Positions 36,315-46,152 of a stretch of DNA of 64,000 nucleotides are shown in pieces. The position numbers and the translations under genes are program-made. The notes under the pieces were generated by a model, which did not search any database, was not told the origin of the DNA, and saw only the letters and a program-made list of their open reading frames with translations. The stretch lies in contig NZ_BLJA01000001.1 of NCBI RefSeq assembly GCF_019972295.1, forward strand, positions 466,049-530,048, read 5' to 3'. Source of the DNA: Geobacter sp. AOG2. Its GTDB lineage: Bacteria > Desulfobacterota > Desulfuromonadia > Geobacterales > Pseudopelobacteraceae. Positions within the stretch are counted from its first letter, which is position 1; each line of letters begins with the position of its first letter.

Positions 36315-37760
36315 ATGAAATTTCAACCTGTTATCGGCCTTGAGGTCCATGCCCAACTGAAGACCGGGTCAAAGATCTTCTGCGGCTGTTCCACTGCCTT
36401 CGGTTCCGAACCCAACTCCCAGACCTGCCCGGTCTGTCTGGGCATGCCGGGCGCCTTGCCGGTGCTCAACAAAAAGGTGGTCGAATTCGCCATCAGGGCC
36501 GGGCTGGCCACCAATTGCACCATTGCCCATCATAGCGTCTTTGCCCGCAAGAATTACTTTTACCCCGACCTCCCCAAGGGGTATCAGATCAGCCAGTTCG
36601 AGGAGCCGATCTGCCGGAAGGGGTGGCTCGATATCCAGGTGGAGGGGCAGGAGGTCAAGCGCATCGGCATTACCCGCATCCACATGGAGGAAGACGCAGG
36701 CAAGCTGGTCCATGGCGACGTCCCCGGATTGGATGACGGTTCCGGGGTTGACCTGAACCGGTCCTGCACGCCGCTTCTGGAGATAGTTTCCGAGCCGGAC
36801 CTGCGTTCGTCGGACGAGGCGGTGGCCTATCTGAAACAGTTGCACCGCATTGTGACCTGGCTGGGGATCTGCGACGGCAACATGGAGGAGGGGAGCTTCC
36901 GCTGCGATGCAAACGTCTCGGTCATGCCGGTCGGCTCCGATACCCTCGGTACCCGGGCCGAGATCAAGAACGTCAATTCGTTCAAGTTCGTCAAACAGGC
37001 CATCGAGTACGAAATTCAACGCCAGATCGACCTGATCGAGGATGGCGGCACCGTGGTCCAGGAAACGCGCCTGTTCGACCCGAACAGCGGGACGACCCGC
37101 TCCATGCGCAGCAAGGAGGAGGCCCACGACTATCGCTATTTCCCCGATCCCGACCTGGTGCCGCTGGTGATCGGCGCCGATTGGGTCCAACATGCGCAGA
37201 AAGAGTTGCCGGAACTTCCCGAGCACCGGCAGCAGCGCTTCATCACCGAGTTGGGACTGCCGGAATACGATGCCGAGGTGCTCACCGCCAGCCGCGAACT
37301 GGCCGATTACTTTGAGGAGTGCGTGGCCTTCCACCACAACGCCAAGGCCGTATCCAACTGGCTTATGGGCGAGGTTACCCGGTCGCTCAACGATTCGGGG
37401 ACGGCCATCGAGGCGTGCCCCGTCACCCCCCGCCAGTTGGCCGAACTGCTCAAGCTGATCGACACGGGCGCCATTTCCGTCAAGATTGCCAAGACGGTCT
37501 TTGAGGAGATGTGGAAAAACGGCGGAGAACCACAGGCAATCGTAGAAAAACAGGGATTGGCCCAGGTTTCCGACAGCGGCGAGATCGAGGCCATCATCGA
37601 CGGGATCATTGCCGCCAACGCCGCTCAGGTGGAGGAGTTCCGGGGCGGCAAGGAAAAGGTGTTCGGTTTCTTCGTGGGGCAGGTCATGAAGGCCAGCAAG
37701 GGCAAGGCCAACCCGGCAGTGGTGAACGAACTGCTGTTGACGAAGCTCAAGGGGCCTTAG
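36315..37760 (+). CDS. gatB: Asp/Glu-tRNA amidotransferase subunit B
   Basis: GatB binds the mischarged tRNA and phosphorylates its side chain. The 481-residue product shows [20 protein letters not shown], the zinc cysteines CGC and [38 protein letters not shown] and [16 protein letters not shown]. The C-terminal YqeY-like tail ends [16 protein letters not shown]. The frame is open from 36204, but the ATG at 36315 with TGGAG upstream is the family start. It is the last gene of gatCAB here; chemotaxis-type genes follow. Confidence 0.97.
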   Translation: MKFQPVIGLEVHAQLKTGSKIFCGCSTAFGSEPNSQTCPVCLGMPGALPVLNKKVVEFAIRAGLATNCTIAHHSVFARKNYFYPDLPKGYQISQFEEPICRKGWLDIQVEGQEVKRIGITRIHMEEDAGKLVHGDVPGLDDGSGVDLNRSCTPLLEIVSEPDLRSSDEAVAYLKQLHRIVTWLGICDGNMEEGSFRCDANVSVMPVGSDTLGTRAEIKNVNSFKFVKQAIEYEIQRQIDLIEDGGTVVQETRLFDPNSGTTRSMRSKEEAHDYRYFPDPDLVPLVIGADWVQHAQKELPELPEHRQQRFITELGLPEYDAEVLTASRELADYFEECVAFHHNAKAVSNWLMGEVTRSLNDSGTAIEACPVTPRQLAELLKLIDTGAISVKIAKTVFEEMWKNGGEPQAIVEKQGLAQVSDSGEIEAIIDGIIAANAAQVEEFRGGKEKVFGFFVGQVMKASKGKANPAVVNELLLTKLKGP

Positions 37761-37771
37761 TGCTTTTGGAT

Positions 37772-37816
37772 CCTCTGGGACCTATGGGACTTATAGGCCC
37801 TATAGGTCCTATAAGG
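37772..37816 (+). repeat. Imperfect GGACCTATGGGACTTATAGG microrepeats
   Basis: This is a short run of roughly 9-11-nt units (GGACCTAT, GGGACTTATAGG, CCCTATAGGTCCTATA) that can also fold on itself. Between gatB and cheY there is no coding evidence; read in one frame it would give a Gly-Pro-X pattern, which is a by-product of the repeat. Confidence 0.55.
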
Positions 37817-37854
37817 AATTTGGTTCGCTACCCACGGGCGCAATGGAGGCGACA

Positions 37855-38220
37855 ATGAGTAACGCTACGGTAATGATCGTGGATGATGCCCTGTTCATGC
37901 GTAATATTCTCGGCACCATCCTGAGGGACAAGGGCTATGCCGTCGCCGCCGAGGCCGCCAGCGGCATAGAGACCATGAGAAAACTCCACGACTGCAATCC
38001 CGACATCATTTTCCTGGATATCATTCTGCCCGATGCCAATGGGATCGAACTGCTGGGCTCGATCCGCAAGATCAAACCGCAGGCCAAGGTGATCCTCTGC
38101 TCGGCCATCGGCCAGGAGGCGATCGTCAAAAAGGGGCTGGACCTGGGTGCCAGGTATTATGTCCAGAAACCCTTCAGCCCGGAAAAGATCGCGGAAGCTC
38201 TGGAAAGTCTGGGGGAGTAA
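37855..38220 (+). CDS. CheY-like single-domain response regulator
   Basis: The 121-residue receiver domain has acidic pocket VDDALFMR, phospho-acceptor Asp55 in IIFLDIILPDANG and the conserved Lys in YYVQKPFSP. There is no output domain. GGAGG precedes the ATG at 37855 by 6 nt, and the longer frame from 37843 is rejected on that basis. It starts 95 nt after gatB and ends 3 nt before a CheA-type kinase, its presumed phosphodonor. The target (motor, type IV pili or other) cannot be told from the window. Confidence 0.93.
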   Translation: MSNATVMIVDDALFMRNILGTILRDKGYAVAAEAASGIETMRKLHDCNPDIIFLDIILPDANGIELLGSIRKIKPQAKVILCSAIGQEAIVKKGLDLGARYYVQKPFSPEKIAEALESLGE

Positions 38221-38223
38221 GCC

Positions 38224-39858
38224 ATGGATATGTCCCAGTACCGGGATTTGTTCGTCTCAGAATCCAAGGGGCACATTCAGGTATTCAACGAACTGATCGT
38301 CAGGCTGGAGGATAATGCCGCCGATACGGCCGCTATCGACGAGTTGTTCCGCCATGCCCATTCCCTCAAGGGAATGGCGGCTACCATGCAGTATCAGGCC
38401 GTCGCCGACCTCGCCCATCGCATGGAGGATCTTTTGAGCAGGGTGCGCAGCGGGGAGTTTGGCTTTACGCCGGGCTTGGCCGATATCCTGCTGGAAGGGA
38501 GCGACGTCCTGGCCGCCATGGTCTCGACGATCGAAGCCGGCGACGACCGGTTGCCGGATGCCGCTGAACTGGTCAACCGGCTGGCCGCATTCGACGCTGC
38601 CGCCGGTCCCACCCCGCCACAACCGCCCGTTGGCGCCGATACCGAACCTGTGGGCGGCGACCGCGACCCGGCAGGTGCGGCCCCGGAGCATCAGTTCCGT
38701 CACACCGATTCCTTCAAAAGTGTTCGCGTCAAGACCGAAACCCTCGACCGCCTGGTGAACATCACCGGCGAACTGATTACCACCCGTTACCGCCTGGCGG
38801 ACCGTGCGCAGCATGGTGAGGGGGCGCAGCTCGAAGAGCCGCTCAAGCGGCTTTCCATGCTGCTGCGGGAGCTTCGCGACGAGGTGTTCCAGGCCCGCAT
38901 GCTCCCGTTCTCGTTCGTTGCCGATCGCTTTCCCCGGCTGGTGCGCGACCTGTCCCGCAAGCAGGGCAAGGAGATCCTGTTTCAGGTGGAGGGGAAGGAG
39001 ATCGAACTGGACCGCGGGATTCTCGAGGAGGTAAGCGAGCCTTTGGTGCATATCCTGCGCAATGCCGTCGATCACGGCATGGAAATGCCCGGAGAGCGGA
39101 TTGCCGCCGGAAAGCCCGGCCCCGGTACGATCCGCATTGCCGTGTCCCGCGACAAGGATTGCGTGAATATCGTCGTTAGCGACGACGGGCGGGGCATGGA
39201 CCCCGGGAGGCTCGCCGACAAGGCGGTGGAAAAGGGGGTGCTCAGCCGTGAACAGGCCAGCGTCCTGACCCGGCACGAGGCGCTCATGCTGATCTGCGCC
39301 CCCGGTTTTTCCACGGCAGAAACCGTCAGCGACATCTCGGGCCGCGGTGTTGGCATGGACGCCGTGAGGACCGCCATTCACTCCTTGGGCGGAGGGCTCG
39401 TCATAGAATCGGAGACAGGCCGGGGAAGCCGTTTCCTGCTGCGGCTCCCTCTCTCGGTCTCGATCATCCACGCCCTTCTCGTGGAGTGCGGTCCGCTGAC
39501 GCTCGCGTTTCCGGTCAATGTCGTCGATCGCACCGTCGAGCTCGGGGATGGCGAGATATTCGGAGAGCGGGACCAATCGGTTTTCGTTCTCGACGACAGG
39601 CAGGTCCCCCTCAAGAGCCTCAACCGCCTGCTCGGGCAACCGACCACCGCACCCGATCCGGGGGAGTTGGTCCCGACGGTCGTCGTCGATACGGGCGGTG
39701 TCGTGACCGGGCTGACCGTCGACCGCCTGCTCGGCCAGAGAGAGATCTTCGTGAAACCGCTAGGCATTCCGCTCTGCCGCATCAAAGGGGTTACCGGCGG
39801 GGCTATCACGGGGGACGGGCGGATCGTGTACGTCATGGATGCCAGTGCTCTGCTCTGA
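38224..39858 (+). CDS. cheA: CheA-type hybrid-free histidine kinase (Hpt-dimer-ATPase-CheW)
   Basis: The 544-residue kinase has an N-terminal Hpt domain with the phospho-site His46 in HAHSLKGMA. A Pro-rich linker (about 125-150) lacks a clear P2 domain. Next come the P3 dimerisation helices (VRVKTETLDRLVNITGELIT) and the P4 ATPase with HILRNAVDHGME, VSDDGRGMD and ISGRGVGMDAVR. The C-terminal P5 CheW-like domain starts with SIIHALLVECGPLTLAFPV. It is shorter than classical CheA because P2 is missing. Paired only with the adjacent CheY-like protein, it lacks neighbouring cheW, cheR, cheB and receptor genes, so it may be a non-flagellar Che-like module. Confidence 0.92.
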   Translation: MDMSQYRDLFVSESKGHIQVFNELIVRLEDNAADTAAIDELFRHAHSLKGMAATMQYQAVADLAHRMEDLLSRVRSGEFGFTPGLADILLEGSDVLAAMVSTIEAGDDRLPDAAELVNRLAAFDAAAGPTPPQPPVGADTEPVGGDRDPAGAAPEHQFRHTDSFKSVRVKTETLDRLVNITGELITTRYRLADRAQHGEGAQLEEPLKRLSMLLRELRDEVFQARMLPFSFVADRFPRLVRDLSRKQGKEILFQVEGKEIELDRGILEEVSEPLVHILRNAVDHGMEMPGERIAAGKPGPGTIRIAVSRDKDCVNIVVSDDGRGMDPGRLADKAVEKGVLSREQASVLTRHEALMLICAPGFSTAETVSDISGRGVGMDAVRTAIHSLGGGLVIESETGRGSRFLLRLPLSVSIIHALLVECGPLTLAFPVNVVDRTVELGDGEIFGERDQSVFVLDDRQVPLKSLNRLLGQPTTAPDPGELVPTVVVDTGGVVTGLTVDRLLGQREIFVKPLGIPLCRIKGVTGGAITGDGRIVYVMDASALL

Positions 39859-39940
39859 ACCGTCCGATCCTTAAAAGCGGTTGCGATAGCTGCAGGCCTG
39901 TGGCAGAATCAGCGGCCGGATTGCGCCATTTTCCGTTTTA

Positions 39941-40083
39941 ACAGCCTGTTGAACAACCCAGGTTGTTCAAAAATAGTCAGATCGTCGCACCCGCAGGAAG
40001 CCCTGCGGAGGCGTAGCAGCGCTACGCCGCACAAAAGGGCTTTCGAGGACGGCGGCGAGATGGCTGTTTTTCAACAACCTCTT
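39941..40083 (-). repeat. Interspersed element copy F
   Basis: This is the reverse-orientation copy: outer ACAGCCTGTTGAA, then AGGTTGTTCAAAAATAGTCA, core GGCGTAGCAGCGCTACGCC, and GGCTGTTTTTCAACAACCT at the high-coordinate end. That end lies 18 nt before the lolA ATG, so an open frame reads from inside the element into lolA. Confidence 0.84.
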
Positions 40084-40098
40084 AAGAGAGGTTTCACT

Positions 40099-40815
40099 AT
40101 GATACGTTGGTTCGGACCTGGTTTGTTACTTGTGCTGGTTCTGGCCTGGGCGCCTCTGCAGGCTGCCGACAAACCTGCGAGCCTCAAGGATGTGATCGGG
40201 GCGCTGGAGAAGGGGTATGCCGGTTTGCGGGACGTACGCGCCGATTTCTCACAGCGCACGCTTATCAGCGGGGTCGGCCGCGAGCAGAAGGGTGACGGCG
40301 AGGTGTTCCTGAAACGGCCGGCTTCGAGTGCCGCCATGTTCCGCTTCGACTATGCCAAGCCCAAACAGCAGATTGTCTCCAACGGCAAGCAGGTCTGGTA
40401 CTACATGCCGGAAAACCGGCAGGTGATGGTCAGCTCGGTGGGGGACATGTTCAAGGGGGGCAACTCCATCGCTCTCTCCTATCTGACCGGCCTGGGGCAC
40501 GTTACGCGCGATTTCGCGGTCTCCTTTGCCAAGGAACAGCGCGATAAAAATGGCGACTACCAACTCGAACTGGTCCCCAAAAAGCCGACGCCCGTTCTGG
40601 TGCGGCTCCAGTTGACCGTTTCGGCCGAAGCGGTTGAGCGGTTCCGGCGGCAGGGGAGCGTGCAGGATACGTTTCCGGTGCGGGCTTCGGTGGTGCATGA
40701 TGCCGGCGGCAATCAGACCCGCATCGACTACAGCCGCGTCAGGGTCAACAAGGGCATCGACAACGGCACATTCAACTTCAAGGTCCCCGCAGGGGTCGAG
40801 GTCGTCAAGCCGTAA
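40099..40815 (+). CDS. lolA: Outer-membrane lipoprotein carrier protein LolA
   Basis: LolA shuttles lipoproteins across the periplasm from LolCDE to the outer membrane. The 238-residue product has a signal peptide (LLLVLVLAWAPLQAADK) and the LolA half-barrel pattern: DVRADFSQRTL, GEVFLKRPASSAAMFRFDY, KQQIVSNGKQVWYYMPENRQ and the C-terminal DNGTFNFKVPAGVEVV. The frame is open from 39949 through the upstream repeat, but the ATG at 40099 with AGAGG seven nt before it starts the signal peptide. The gene fits a window rich in outer-membrane lipoproteins, though they are not adjacent. Confidence 0.9.
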   Translation: MIRWFGPGLLLVLVLAWAPLQAADKPASLKDVIGALEKGYAGLRDVRADFSQRTLISGVGREQKGDGEVFLKRPASSAAMFRFDYAKPKQQIVSNGKQVWYYMPENRQVMVSSVGDMFKGGNSIALSYLTGLGHVTRDFAVSFAKEQRDKNGDYQLELVPKKPTPVLVRLQLTVSAEAVERFRRQGSVQDTFPVRASVVHDAGGNQTRIDYSRVRVNKGIDNGTFNFKVPAGVEVVKP

Positions 40816-40956
40816 GGCGCTTTTCTGTGCAACACCGCAGAGTCGCTCAAAGTACACGGAGGGGCGCGGGCAAGCGGGCGCGTTGCAAAATTTCATCCCC
40901 TTTACGACTTCAGGGTGAATATACTACAATCACATATCAATCCGGAGGATGCTGAT

Positions 40957-41442
40957 ATGCCGTCATTCGACATCGTTTCAAAAGTGGACATGCAGGAAGT
41001 GGATAACGCCGTCAACCAGGCGATCAAGGAGATCGGCCAGCGTTACGACTTCAAGGGGTCCAAGAGCGAGATCAGCCAGGAAAAAGACGCCGTCAAGATC
41101 CTGGCCGACGACGACTACAAGCTCAAGGCGGTGGTAGATGTGCTCCAGTCCAAATTTCTCAAGCGCAACATCTCCATCAAGGCCTTGCAGTACGGCAAGA
41201 TCGAGCAGGCCTCGGGCGGCATGGTACGCCAGATCATAACGGTCCAGCAGGGAATCTCCAAGGAGAAGGGCAAGGAGATCATTGCCGCCATCAAGGAGAG
41301 CAAGATCAAGGTCCAGGGCCAGATCCAGGATGACCAGGTGCGGGTGACCGGCAAGAACCGCGACGATTTGCAGGAGGCTATCCAACTCCTCAAGGGGAAG
41401 GATTTGGGGGTGGAGATGCAGTTCGTGAATTTCAGGGAGTAG
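40957..41442 (+). CDS. YajQ-family nucleotide-binding protein
   Basis: The 161-residue protein fully matches the YajQ/UPF0234 family: [51 protein letters not shown] and [20 protein letters not shown], with the usual C-terminus QFVNFRE. YajQ members bind nucleotides, and some bind cyclic di-GMP, acting as effectors with a transcription factor partner. The ATG at 40957 follows GGAGG by about 9 nt. It ends 1 nt before interspersed element G. The cyclic di-GMP link is family knowledge, not shown here. Confidence 0.93.
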   Translation: MPSFDIVSKVDMQEVDNAVNQAIKEIGQRYDFKGSKSEISQEKDAVKILADDDYKLKAVVDVLQSKFLKRNISIKALQYGKIEQASGGMVRQIITVQQGISKEKGKEIIAAIKESKIKVQGQIQDDQVRVTGKNRDDLQEAIQLLKGKDLGVEMQFVNFRE

Positions 41443-41443
41443 G

Positions 41444-41619
41444 AGGTTGTTGAAAAACAGCCATCTTAGCGCCTATCGGCGTCCCGCTAAGCGGGATGAC
41501 TACGCTGTCGCTCCGTCACCGATAATTATGCTCACGCATAATTATACGCCGCACAAGGGCCTTTAGCGGGTGCAACGATCTGACTGTTTTTGAACAACCT
41601 GGGATTTTCAACAGCCTGA
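41444..41619 (+). repeat. Interspersed element copy G (long variant)
   Basis: This copy is nearly identical in interior to copy B (GCCTATCGGCGTCCCGCT, CACCGATAATTATGCTCACG), with the standard ends AGGTTGTTGAAAAACAGCCA and TGTTTTTGAACAACCTGGG then ATTTTCAACAGCCTG. It fills the gap between the YajQ-family gene (1 nt away) and rimO (24 nt away). Confidence 0.84.
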
Positions 41620-41643
41620 TAGTGAAAAAATGAAGAGGTGTGT

Positions 41644-42990
41644 GTGAGCGAAAGGGTTAAACAAAAAGTAAGTATGGTCAGCCTGGGCTGCCCCAAGAAC
41701 CTGGTGGATGCCGAGGTCATGCTCGGCGTGCTTGCCAAGGACGACTACGAGATCACCACCGACGAGAAGGACGCGGACGTGATCATCGTCAATACCTGCT
41801 CGTTCATCAAAGAGGCCAAACAGGAGAGTATCGACGCCATTCTGGATCTGGCGGAACGCAAGCACGACGGGCGCTGCCATACCCTGATCGTTTCCGGCTG
41901 CCTGCCGCAGCGGTACCAGGAGGAGTTGGCCAACGATCTGCCCGAGGTGGATATCTTCATCGGCACCGGCGATTACCCGCGCATTGCCGAGATCCTGGCC
42001 GAGAAAAAAGACGCGGAGGGCCAACTGCGCTACGTGGGCGATCCCGATTACGTCTATGACGAATCATTGCCGCGCCTCAATTCATCGCCGGCATGGTATT
42101 CCTACCTCAAGATCGGCGAAGGCTGTTCCAATTGCTGCTCGTACTGTGTTATCCCGCAACTGCGGGGCGCTTACCGGTCCCGTCCGCTGGAGGCGCTGGT
42201 GGCCGAGGCGGAACGGCTGGCGGCCCGCGGGGTGAAGGAGATCAACGTCATCTCCCAGGATGTCACCCGTTACGGCAGCGATCTCGACGACGGCTCCACG
42301 CTTGAAACATTGCTGCGCCGGTTGGCGGCCATCGAGGGCATCAAATGGGTGCGCCTGCTGTATGCGTATCCCGACGGGATCACCGACAGCCTGATCGCAC
42401 TGATACGGGACGAGCCGAAGATTTGCAAATATCTGGATATTCCGATCCAGCACATCGCCGACCCGGTACTCAAGCGCATGAAGCGCCGGAGCAGCGAGGC
42501 GCAGATCCGGGAGCTGATTGCCACGCTGCGCCGCGAGATCCCCGGCATTGCGTTGCGCACCTCCCTGATCGTCGGCTTTCCCGGTGAAACGGTGGACGAT
42601 TTTACCAACCTGATGCGGTTCGTGGAACAGACCCAGTTCGATCGCCTGGGGGTCTTCTGCTACTCGCGGGAAGAGAATACGCCGGCAGCCTCCCTGCCGG
42701 ACCAGATCTCGGAGAGGGTCAAGCGTGAACGCTACCGCAAATTGATGCGCGCCCAGGCACGGCTTTCGTTCCGTCGCAACCGGGCCCTGATCGGCACCAC
42801 GGAACAGGTCATCGTGGAGGGGTACAGTGAAGAAACCGACCTGCTCCTCAAGGGGCGCTCATCGCGCCAGGCTCCGGATATCGACGGGCAGGTCTATATC
42901 ACCGCCGGGACCGCCGAGGTGGGGGATATCGTTTCTCTCAAGGTCACCGACTCATCGGATTACGATCTGATCGGTGAGATCGTAGCGTGA
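41644..42990 (+). CDS. rimO: Ribosomal protein S12 methylthiotransferase
   Basis: RimO is a radical-SAM enzyme that adds a methylthio group to an Asp of ribosomal protein S12. The ~448-residue product has the N-terminal UPF0004 domain with its cluster cysteines ([34 protein letters not shown]). The radical-SAM motif is [12 protein letters not shown] (CxxxCxxC), and [10 protein letters not shown] and [17 protein letters not shown] follow. A TRAM domain ends the protein ([19 protein letters not shown]). The start is taken at GTG 41644 with AGAGG six nt upstream; GTG 41638 is the alternative. The motif set favours RimO over MiaB. Confidence 0.95.
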   Translation: MSERVKQKVSMVSLGCPKNLVDAEVMLGVLAKDDYEITTDEKDADVIIVNTCSFIKEAKQESIDAILDLAERKHDGRCHTLIVSGCLPQRYQEELANDLPEVDIFIGTGDYPRIAEILAEKKDAEGQLRYVGDPDYVYDESLPRLNSSPAWYSYLKIGEGCSNCCSYCVIPQLRGAYRSRPLEALVAEAERLAARGVKEINVISQDVTRYGSDLDDGSTLETLLRRLAAIEGIKWVRLLYAYPDGITDSLIALIRDEPKICKYLDIPIQHIADPVLKRMKRRSSEAQIRELIATLRREIPGIALRTSLIVGFPGETVDDFTNLMRFVEQTQFDRLGVFCYSREENTPAASLPDQISERVKRERYRKLMRAQARLSFRRNRALIGTTEQVIVEGYSEETDLLLKGRSSRQAPDIDGQVYITAGTAEVGDIVSLKVTDSSDYDLIGEIVA

Positions 42991-43011
42991 GGCGGCTCCC
43001 GGTTGTTTGGC

Positions 43012-43039
43012 TTGACAAATGATCTGTTTTCTGTAATAG
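43012..43039 (+). promoter_or_regulatory. Sigma-70-like promoter for the DksA-type gene
   Basis: TTGACA, 16 nt, TAATAG lies 53 nt upstream of the start codon at 43093. The perfect -35 and a near-consensus -10 make it a strong vegetative candidate. Confidence 0.65.
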
Positions 43040-43092
43040 TTTGCCCCCTTTTCAGGGCGGTATGAAAGCAGACCAGGGGAGTGAGGAGCACC

Positions 43093-43533
43093 ATGACCAC
43101 TAAGCCGGCAAAAAAGAAATGGAAAGAAATCAAGGATATCCTTCAGCAAATGAAAGAGGATACCCTGCGGGAAATATCCAAAACCGTGAAGAGCGGCGCC
43201 GAAACCACGGCGGTCGGAGAGCCGAGCGGCGACATCTATGACCAGGCTTCATCCGAACGGGATCGTGAGCTGGGCCTTTTGTTGGGGGACCGTGAGCGGG
43301 AGAAGTTGCACAGTATCGACGAGGCTCTCCTGAGAATAGATGAAGGGGAGTACGGCATTTGCGAAGAGTGTGAAGAGGAAATCCCCCTGGGGCGGCTCAA
43401 GGCCATGCCGTTCACGCGCCATTGCGTCAAGTGCAAATCCGATCTGGAAAAGCTCCAGGCCCAGACCAAGCGCTTCGAGGAGGATCGCGCCTACCGCGAG
43501 ATTCCCATAGGCGGCGAGGAAGAGGACGCCTAA
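43093..43533 (+). CDS. DksA/TraR-family zinc-finger regulator
   Basis: DksA-type proteins insert a coiled coil into the RNA polymerase secondary channel and help ppGpp regulate promoters. The 146-residue product has an N-terminal coiled coil (KKKWKEIKDILQQMKEDTLR and onward) and acidic residues at the turn (DIYDQASSERDRELG). The C-terminal zinc finger is CEECEEEI, 17 residues, CVKC (C-x2-C-x17-C-x2-C). GAGGAG precedes the ATG at 43093 by about 5 nt. Its 3' end overlaps the convergent DUF362 gene by 4 nt. Confidence 0.93.
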   Translation: MTTKPAKKKWKEIKDILQQMKEDTLREISKTVKSGAETTAVGEPSGDIYDQASSERDRELGLLLGDREREKLHSIDEALLRIDEGEYGICEECEEEIPLGRLKAMPFTRHCVKCKSDLEKLQAQTKRFEEDRAYREIPIGGEEEDA

Positions 43534-44678
43534 CGTCTCCTTCTCCGCGAACGACTTAAAGCGGTCGCGATCCTCAGCAGCACCCCCCGCCGTACGTGCA
43601 TGGCATCATGGGGGCATAGCTCGCGGCAGCACCAGCAACGAATGCAGCTCCCATGGTTAACCACCAGGGAGCTGTTTTCTATGGTGATGGCCTGCGGCGG
43701 GCAGGCGTCCCGGCAGATGCCGCACAGGAGGCAGCGGCGGGTATCGGCCACGGGAAATGAGGTCAGGTGCCGCCTGAGACCTTTTTTTATGAAGGCGGGC
43801 AAGCCGAACTGGACATCAAGGCCGGTGGGGAGCCTGAACCGCCTGTCGCCGAAACAGTCGGGCGAAACGCCGCTCATCTCTATCTCCTCCATCTCCGTCC
43901 CCGCCAATCCCATGCGAGCAGCTTCCCGTTCCACATACAACAGCTCGGCGGGTATCCCGGCCAGCCGACCGGCCACCACATCCACCGCCACCGGGCTGAC
44001 GCCGGCGATCAATACCCCCAGCCCGATCGGGTCGCCGCTTCCGGGGCCGTTCCCTTCCATGGCAACGATACCATCCACAATATTCAGAATGGGCTTTTTC
44101 AGCAGGTATATTTCCAGCAGCAACCGGGCGAACTGCTCCCGGGATGTTCCGGCCTTGAGGTGCCACGCCGGTTTTTCCGCACCCACGACCGCACCGAACA
44201 GATTCTTTACGGCGCAGGTCATGGTCATCATCTCGTGGGTCTTCAGTTTGGGCAGGTTGATGATCTTGTCGGCCTCCCAGTAAGCCCGCGCTATGGCGAT
44301 ACGACGGAAGGTCCCCGCGCCTTTGAGTTCGACGGTTTCTTCGAATTCAACCAGTTCGGCGCCGCTTTCCCGCGCCGCCTGGGCGATGCCGCTTTTGTCG
44401 GCCACCTTCCGGAAACCGCCAATGCCGGGGCTGTCTCCAATCATCACCCGGCATCCTGCATCCCTGAGCAACTCCGCAACCGCCTTTACGACGGCAGGAT
44501 GAGTGGTTACGGCTGCTTCCGGCACTTTGGCGGCCAGGAGGTTCGGCTTGAGCAAGACCCTGTCGCCCGGCCGCACGAACGCCTCGATGCCGCCCAGCGG
44601 TTCCAGAAGCGAGATCAGCGCCGCCCTCACCCGGGAATAGTCATAGTCGTTGCAACGTGCAATGCTTATCGCTTCCAT
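43530..44678 (-). CDS. DUF362 protein with two C-terminal [4Fe-4S] motifs
   Basis: The 382-residue protein has a DUF362 domain (VRPGDRVLLKPNLLAAK, TTHPAVVKAVAELLRDAGC, INLPKLKTHEMMTMTCAVKNLFG, NIVDGIVAMEGNGPG). An 8-Fe ferredoxin domain follows (CLLCGICRDACPPQAIT and CIRCWCCRELCPHDAM). The combination is common in anaerobes, but no reaction is established for it. It is probably cytosolic. The convergent neighbour is the DksA-type gene, and the diguanylate cyclase gene diverges 105 nt upstream. No operon partner is visible. Confidence 0.88.
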   Translation of the reverse strand: MEAISIARCNDYDYSRVRAALISLLEPLGGIEAFVRPGDRVLLKPNLLAAKVPEAAVTTHPAVVKAVAELLRDAGCRVMIGDSPGIGGFRKVADKSGIAQAARESGAELVEFEETVELKGAGTFRRIAIARAYWEADKIINLPKLKTHEMMTMTCAVKNLFGAVVGAEKPAWHLKAGTSREQFARLLLEIYLLKKPILNIVDGIVAMEGNGPGSGDPIGLGVLIAGVSPVAVDVVAGRLAGIPAELLYVEREAARMGLAGTEMEEIEMSGVSPDCFGDRRFRLPTGLDVQFGLPAFIKKGLRRHLTSFPVADTRRCLLCGICRDACPPQAITIENSSLVVNHGSCIRCWCCRELCPHDAMHVRRGVLLRIATALSRSRRRRR

Positions 44679-44783
44679 TCATCTTCCTTTGTCCGGGTTG
44701 CCCGCCGGTGCACTTGCGGGGGACCGATTATACGATACACTCATATACATATGGGCGGGTAAATATGAAAATGGTTCGATGCC

Positions 44784-46085
44784 ATGTCCCCATTGAATCT
44801 CCATAATGACATCTCGTTACTGTTCGTCGAGGACGACGAAACCGCCCGGGATACGGTTTCACGACTGCTCATGCGCGTTGTCGGTACCGTTTATGTCGCG
44901 GCCGACGGCAGGGAGGGGCTCGAAACATACAAGGTTCATACCCCGGATGTCGTGGTGACCGATATCAGGATGCCGGTCATGGACGGCATCGAGATGGTCC
45001 GCGAGATCCGCCGCCTCCGACCGGATTGCCAGGTTGTGATTTTGACGGCATTCAGCGATATAGAATATCTTCTGGATTGTGTCTCTCTCGGCATTAATCA
45101 TTACATCAGGAAACCCATCGATTTTGCCAGGCTGGCAGAGGCCATAGATAAATGCTGTGACTATATCGATCTCAAACGCCGCCTCCGCAAACAGGATGAA
45201 ACCCTCAATCTGTTGTCCCAAGCCATGGAGCAGGCGCCGGCATCGGTTCTCATTACCGACCTTCAGGGCGCCATCGAATATGTCAATACGACCTTCACCA
45301 AGGTGACCGGCTACAGTACCCAGGAGATCATCGGCAAGAATCCGCGTATCCTCAAATCGGATCTCAACCCTCCCGAGCTTTACCGGGAACTCTGGAACAG
45401 CATCAGGGAGGGGAAAGAGTGGGAGTGTGAACTGGCAAATCGCCGCAAGGACGGTCAGGTCTATTGGGAGCTGGCAAAGTTCTGCCCTCTGCGCAACTCC
45501 GCTGGCGCCATAATCAAGTATCTCAAGGTATCCCAGGATATTACCGAGCGCAAGCACTATGAGGAAAACCTCCGGTATCTCAGTAATCACGACTCGCTCA
45601 CGAACCTTTACAACAGGGCGTATTTCGAGGCTGAGATGAGCAGGCTGGCGGCCAGCCGGGACTTTCCGGTCAGTATTGTGATTGCCGATATCGATGGTCT
45701 CAAGTTGATCAACGACAACTACGGCCACGACGAAGGCGACCGGCTGATTCGCATGGCCGCAGAGCTGCTCTTGTCCGCCTTTCGGGCCGGCGACGTTGTT
45801 TCACGCATCGGCGGGGACGAGTTTGCCGTATTGTTGCCGCGCACCGACCAGGAAACCGCTCAGGAGGCGGTACAGCGCATTATACAGGGGGATTGCCGGC
45901 CAAAGAAGGAAAAGAACGGTTACGCCCGCGGCCTGTCATTGGGCGTGGCGACCGCATATGATGCGTCCGGGCTCCATGCCGCCCTCAAGCTGGCCGACAG
46001 GCGCATGTACCTTGACAAGTACGACAAAAAGGGACATGCGCCGCCGCAGCACCTGCCGGAGGACGATGGCATGGCAGGGGATTAA
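44784..46085 (+). CDS. Receiver-PAS-GGDEF diguanylate cyclase
   Basis: The 433-residue response regulator is predicted to make cyclic di-GMP. It has a receiver (about residues 9-125, VVVTDIRMPVMDG with the acceptor Asp; HYIRKPIDF). A PAS domain (about 145-265) includes ATDLQG-like VLITDLQGAIEYVN, and a PAC segment WELAKFCPLRNSAG. The GGDEF domain has RIGGDEFAVLLP, an intact active site. Just before the GGDEF domain is the usual HDSLTNLYNR entry. The partner kinase is not adjacent. The PAS domain points to redox, light or ligand sensing. No inhibitory RxxD was identified with confidence. Confidence 0.93.
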   Translation: MSPLNLHNDISLLFVEDDETARDTVSRLLMRVVGTVYVAADGREGLETYKVHTPDVVVTDIRMPVMDGIEMVREIRRLRPDCQVVILTAFSDIEYLLDCVSLGINHYIRKPIDFARLAEAIDKCCDYIDLKRRLRKQDETLNLLSQAMEQAPASVLITDLQGAIEYVNTTFTKVTGYSTQEIIGKNPRILKSDLNPPELYRELWNSIREGKEWECELANRRKDGQVYWELAKFCPLRNSAGAIIKYLKVSQDITERKHYEENLRYLSNHDSLTNLYNRAYFEAEMSRLAASRDFPVSIVIADIDGLKLINDNYGHDEGDRLIRMAAELLLSAFRAGDVVSRIGGDEFAVLLPRTDQETAQEAVQRIIQGDCRPKKEKNGYARGLSLGVATAYDASGLHAALKLADRRMYLDKYDKKGHAPPQHLPEDDGMAGD

Positions 46086-46110
46086 ATTGTTACGAAAGTA
46101 AAAATAATTG

Positions 46111-46139
46111 TTGACTCGTATTTGTTTCTGTTGTAAAAA
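46111..46139 (+). promoter_or_regulatory. Promoter of the tRNA-Lys/tRNA-Glu pair
   Basis: TTGACT, 17 nt, TAAAAA ends 13 nt before the first tRNA base. The position and the -35 hexamer fit a stable-RNA promoter. Confidence 0.65.
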
Positions 46140-46152
46140 TGCAATTCTCTTT

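Noticed and set aside
37768-37822. Collagen-like Gly-Pro-X peptide after gatB
   Set aside because: A by-product of a short DNA microrepeat; no start or ribosome site supports translation.
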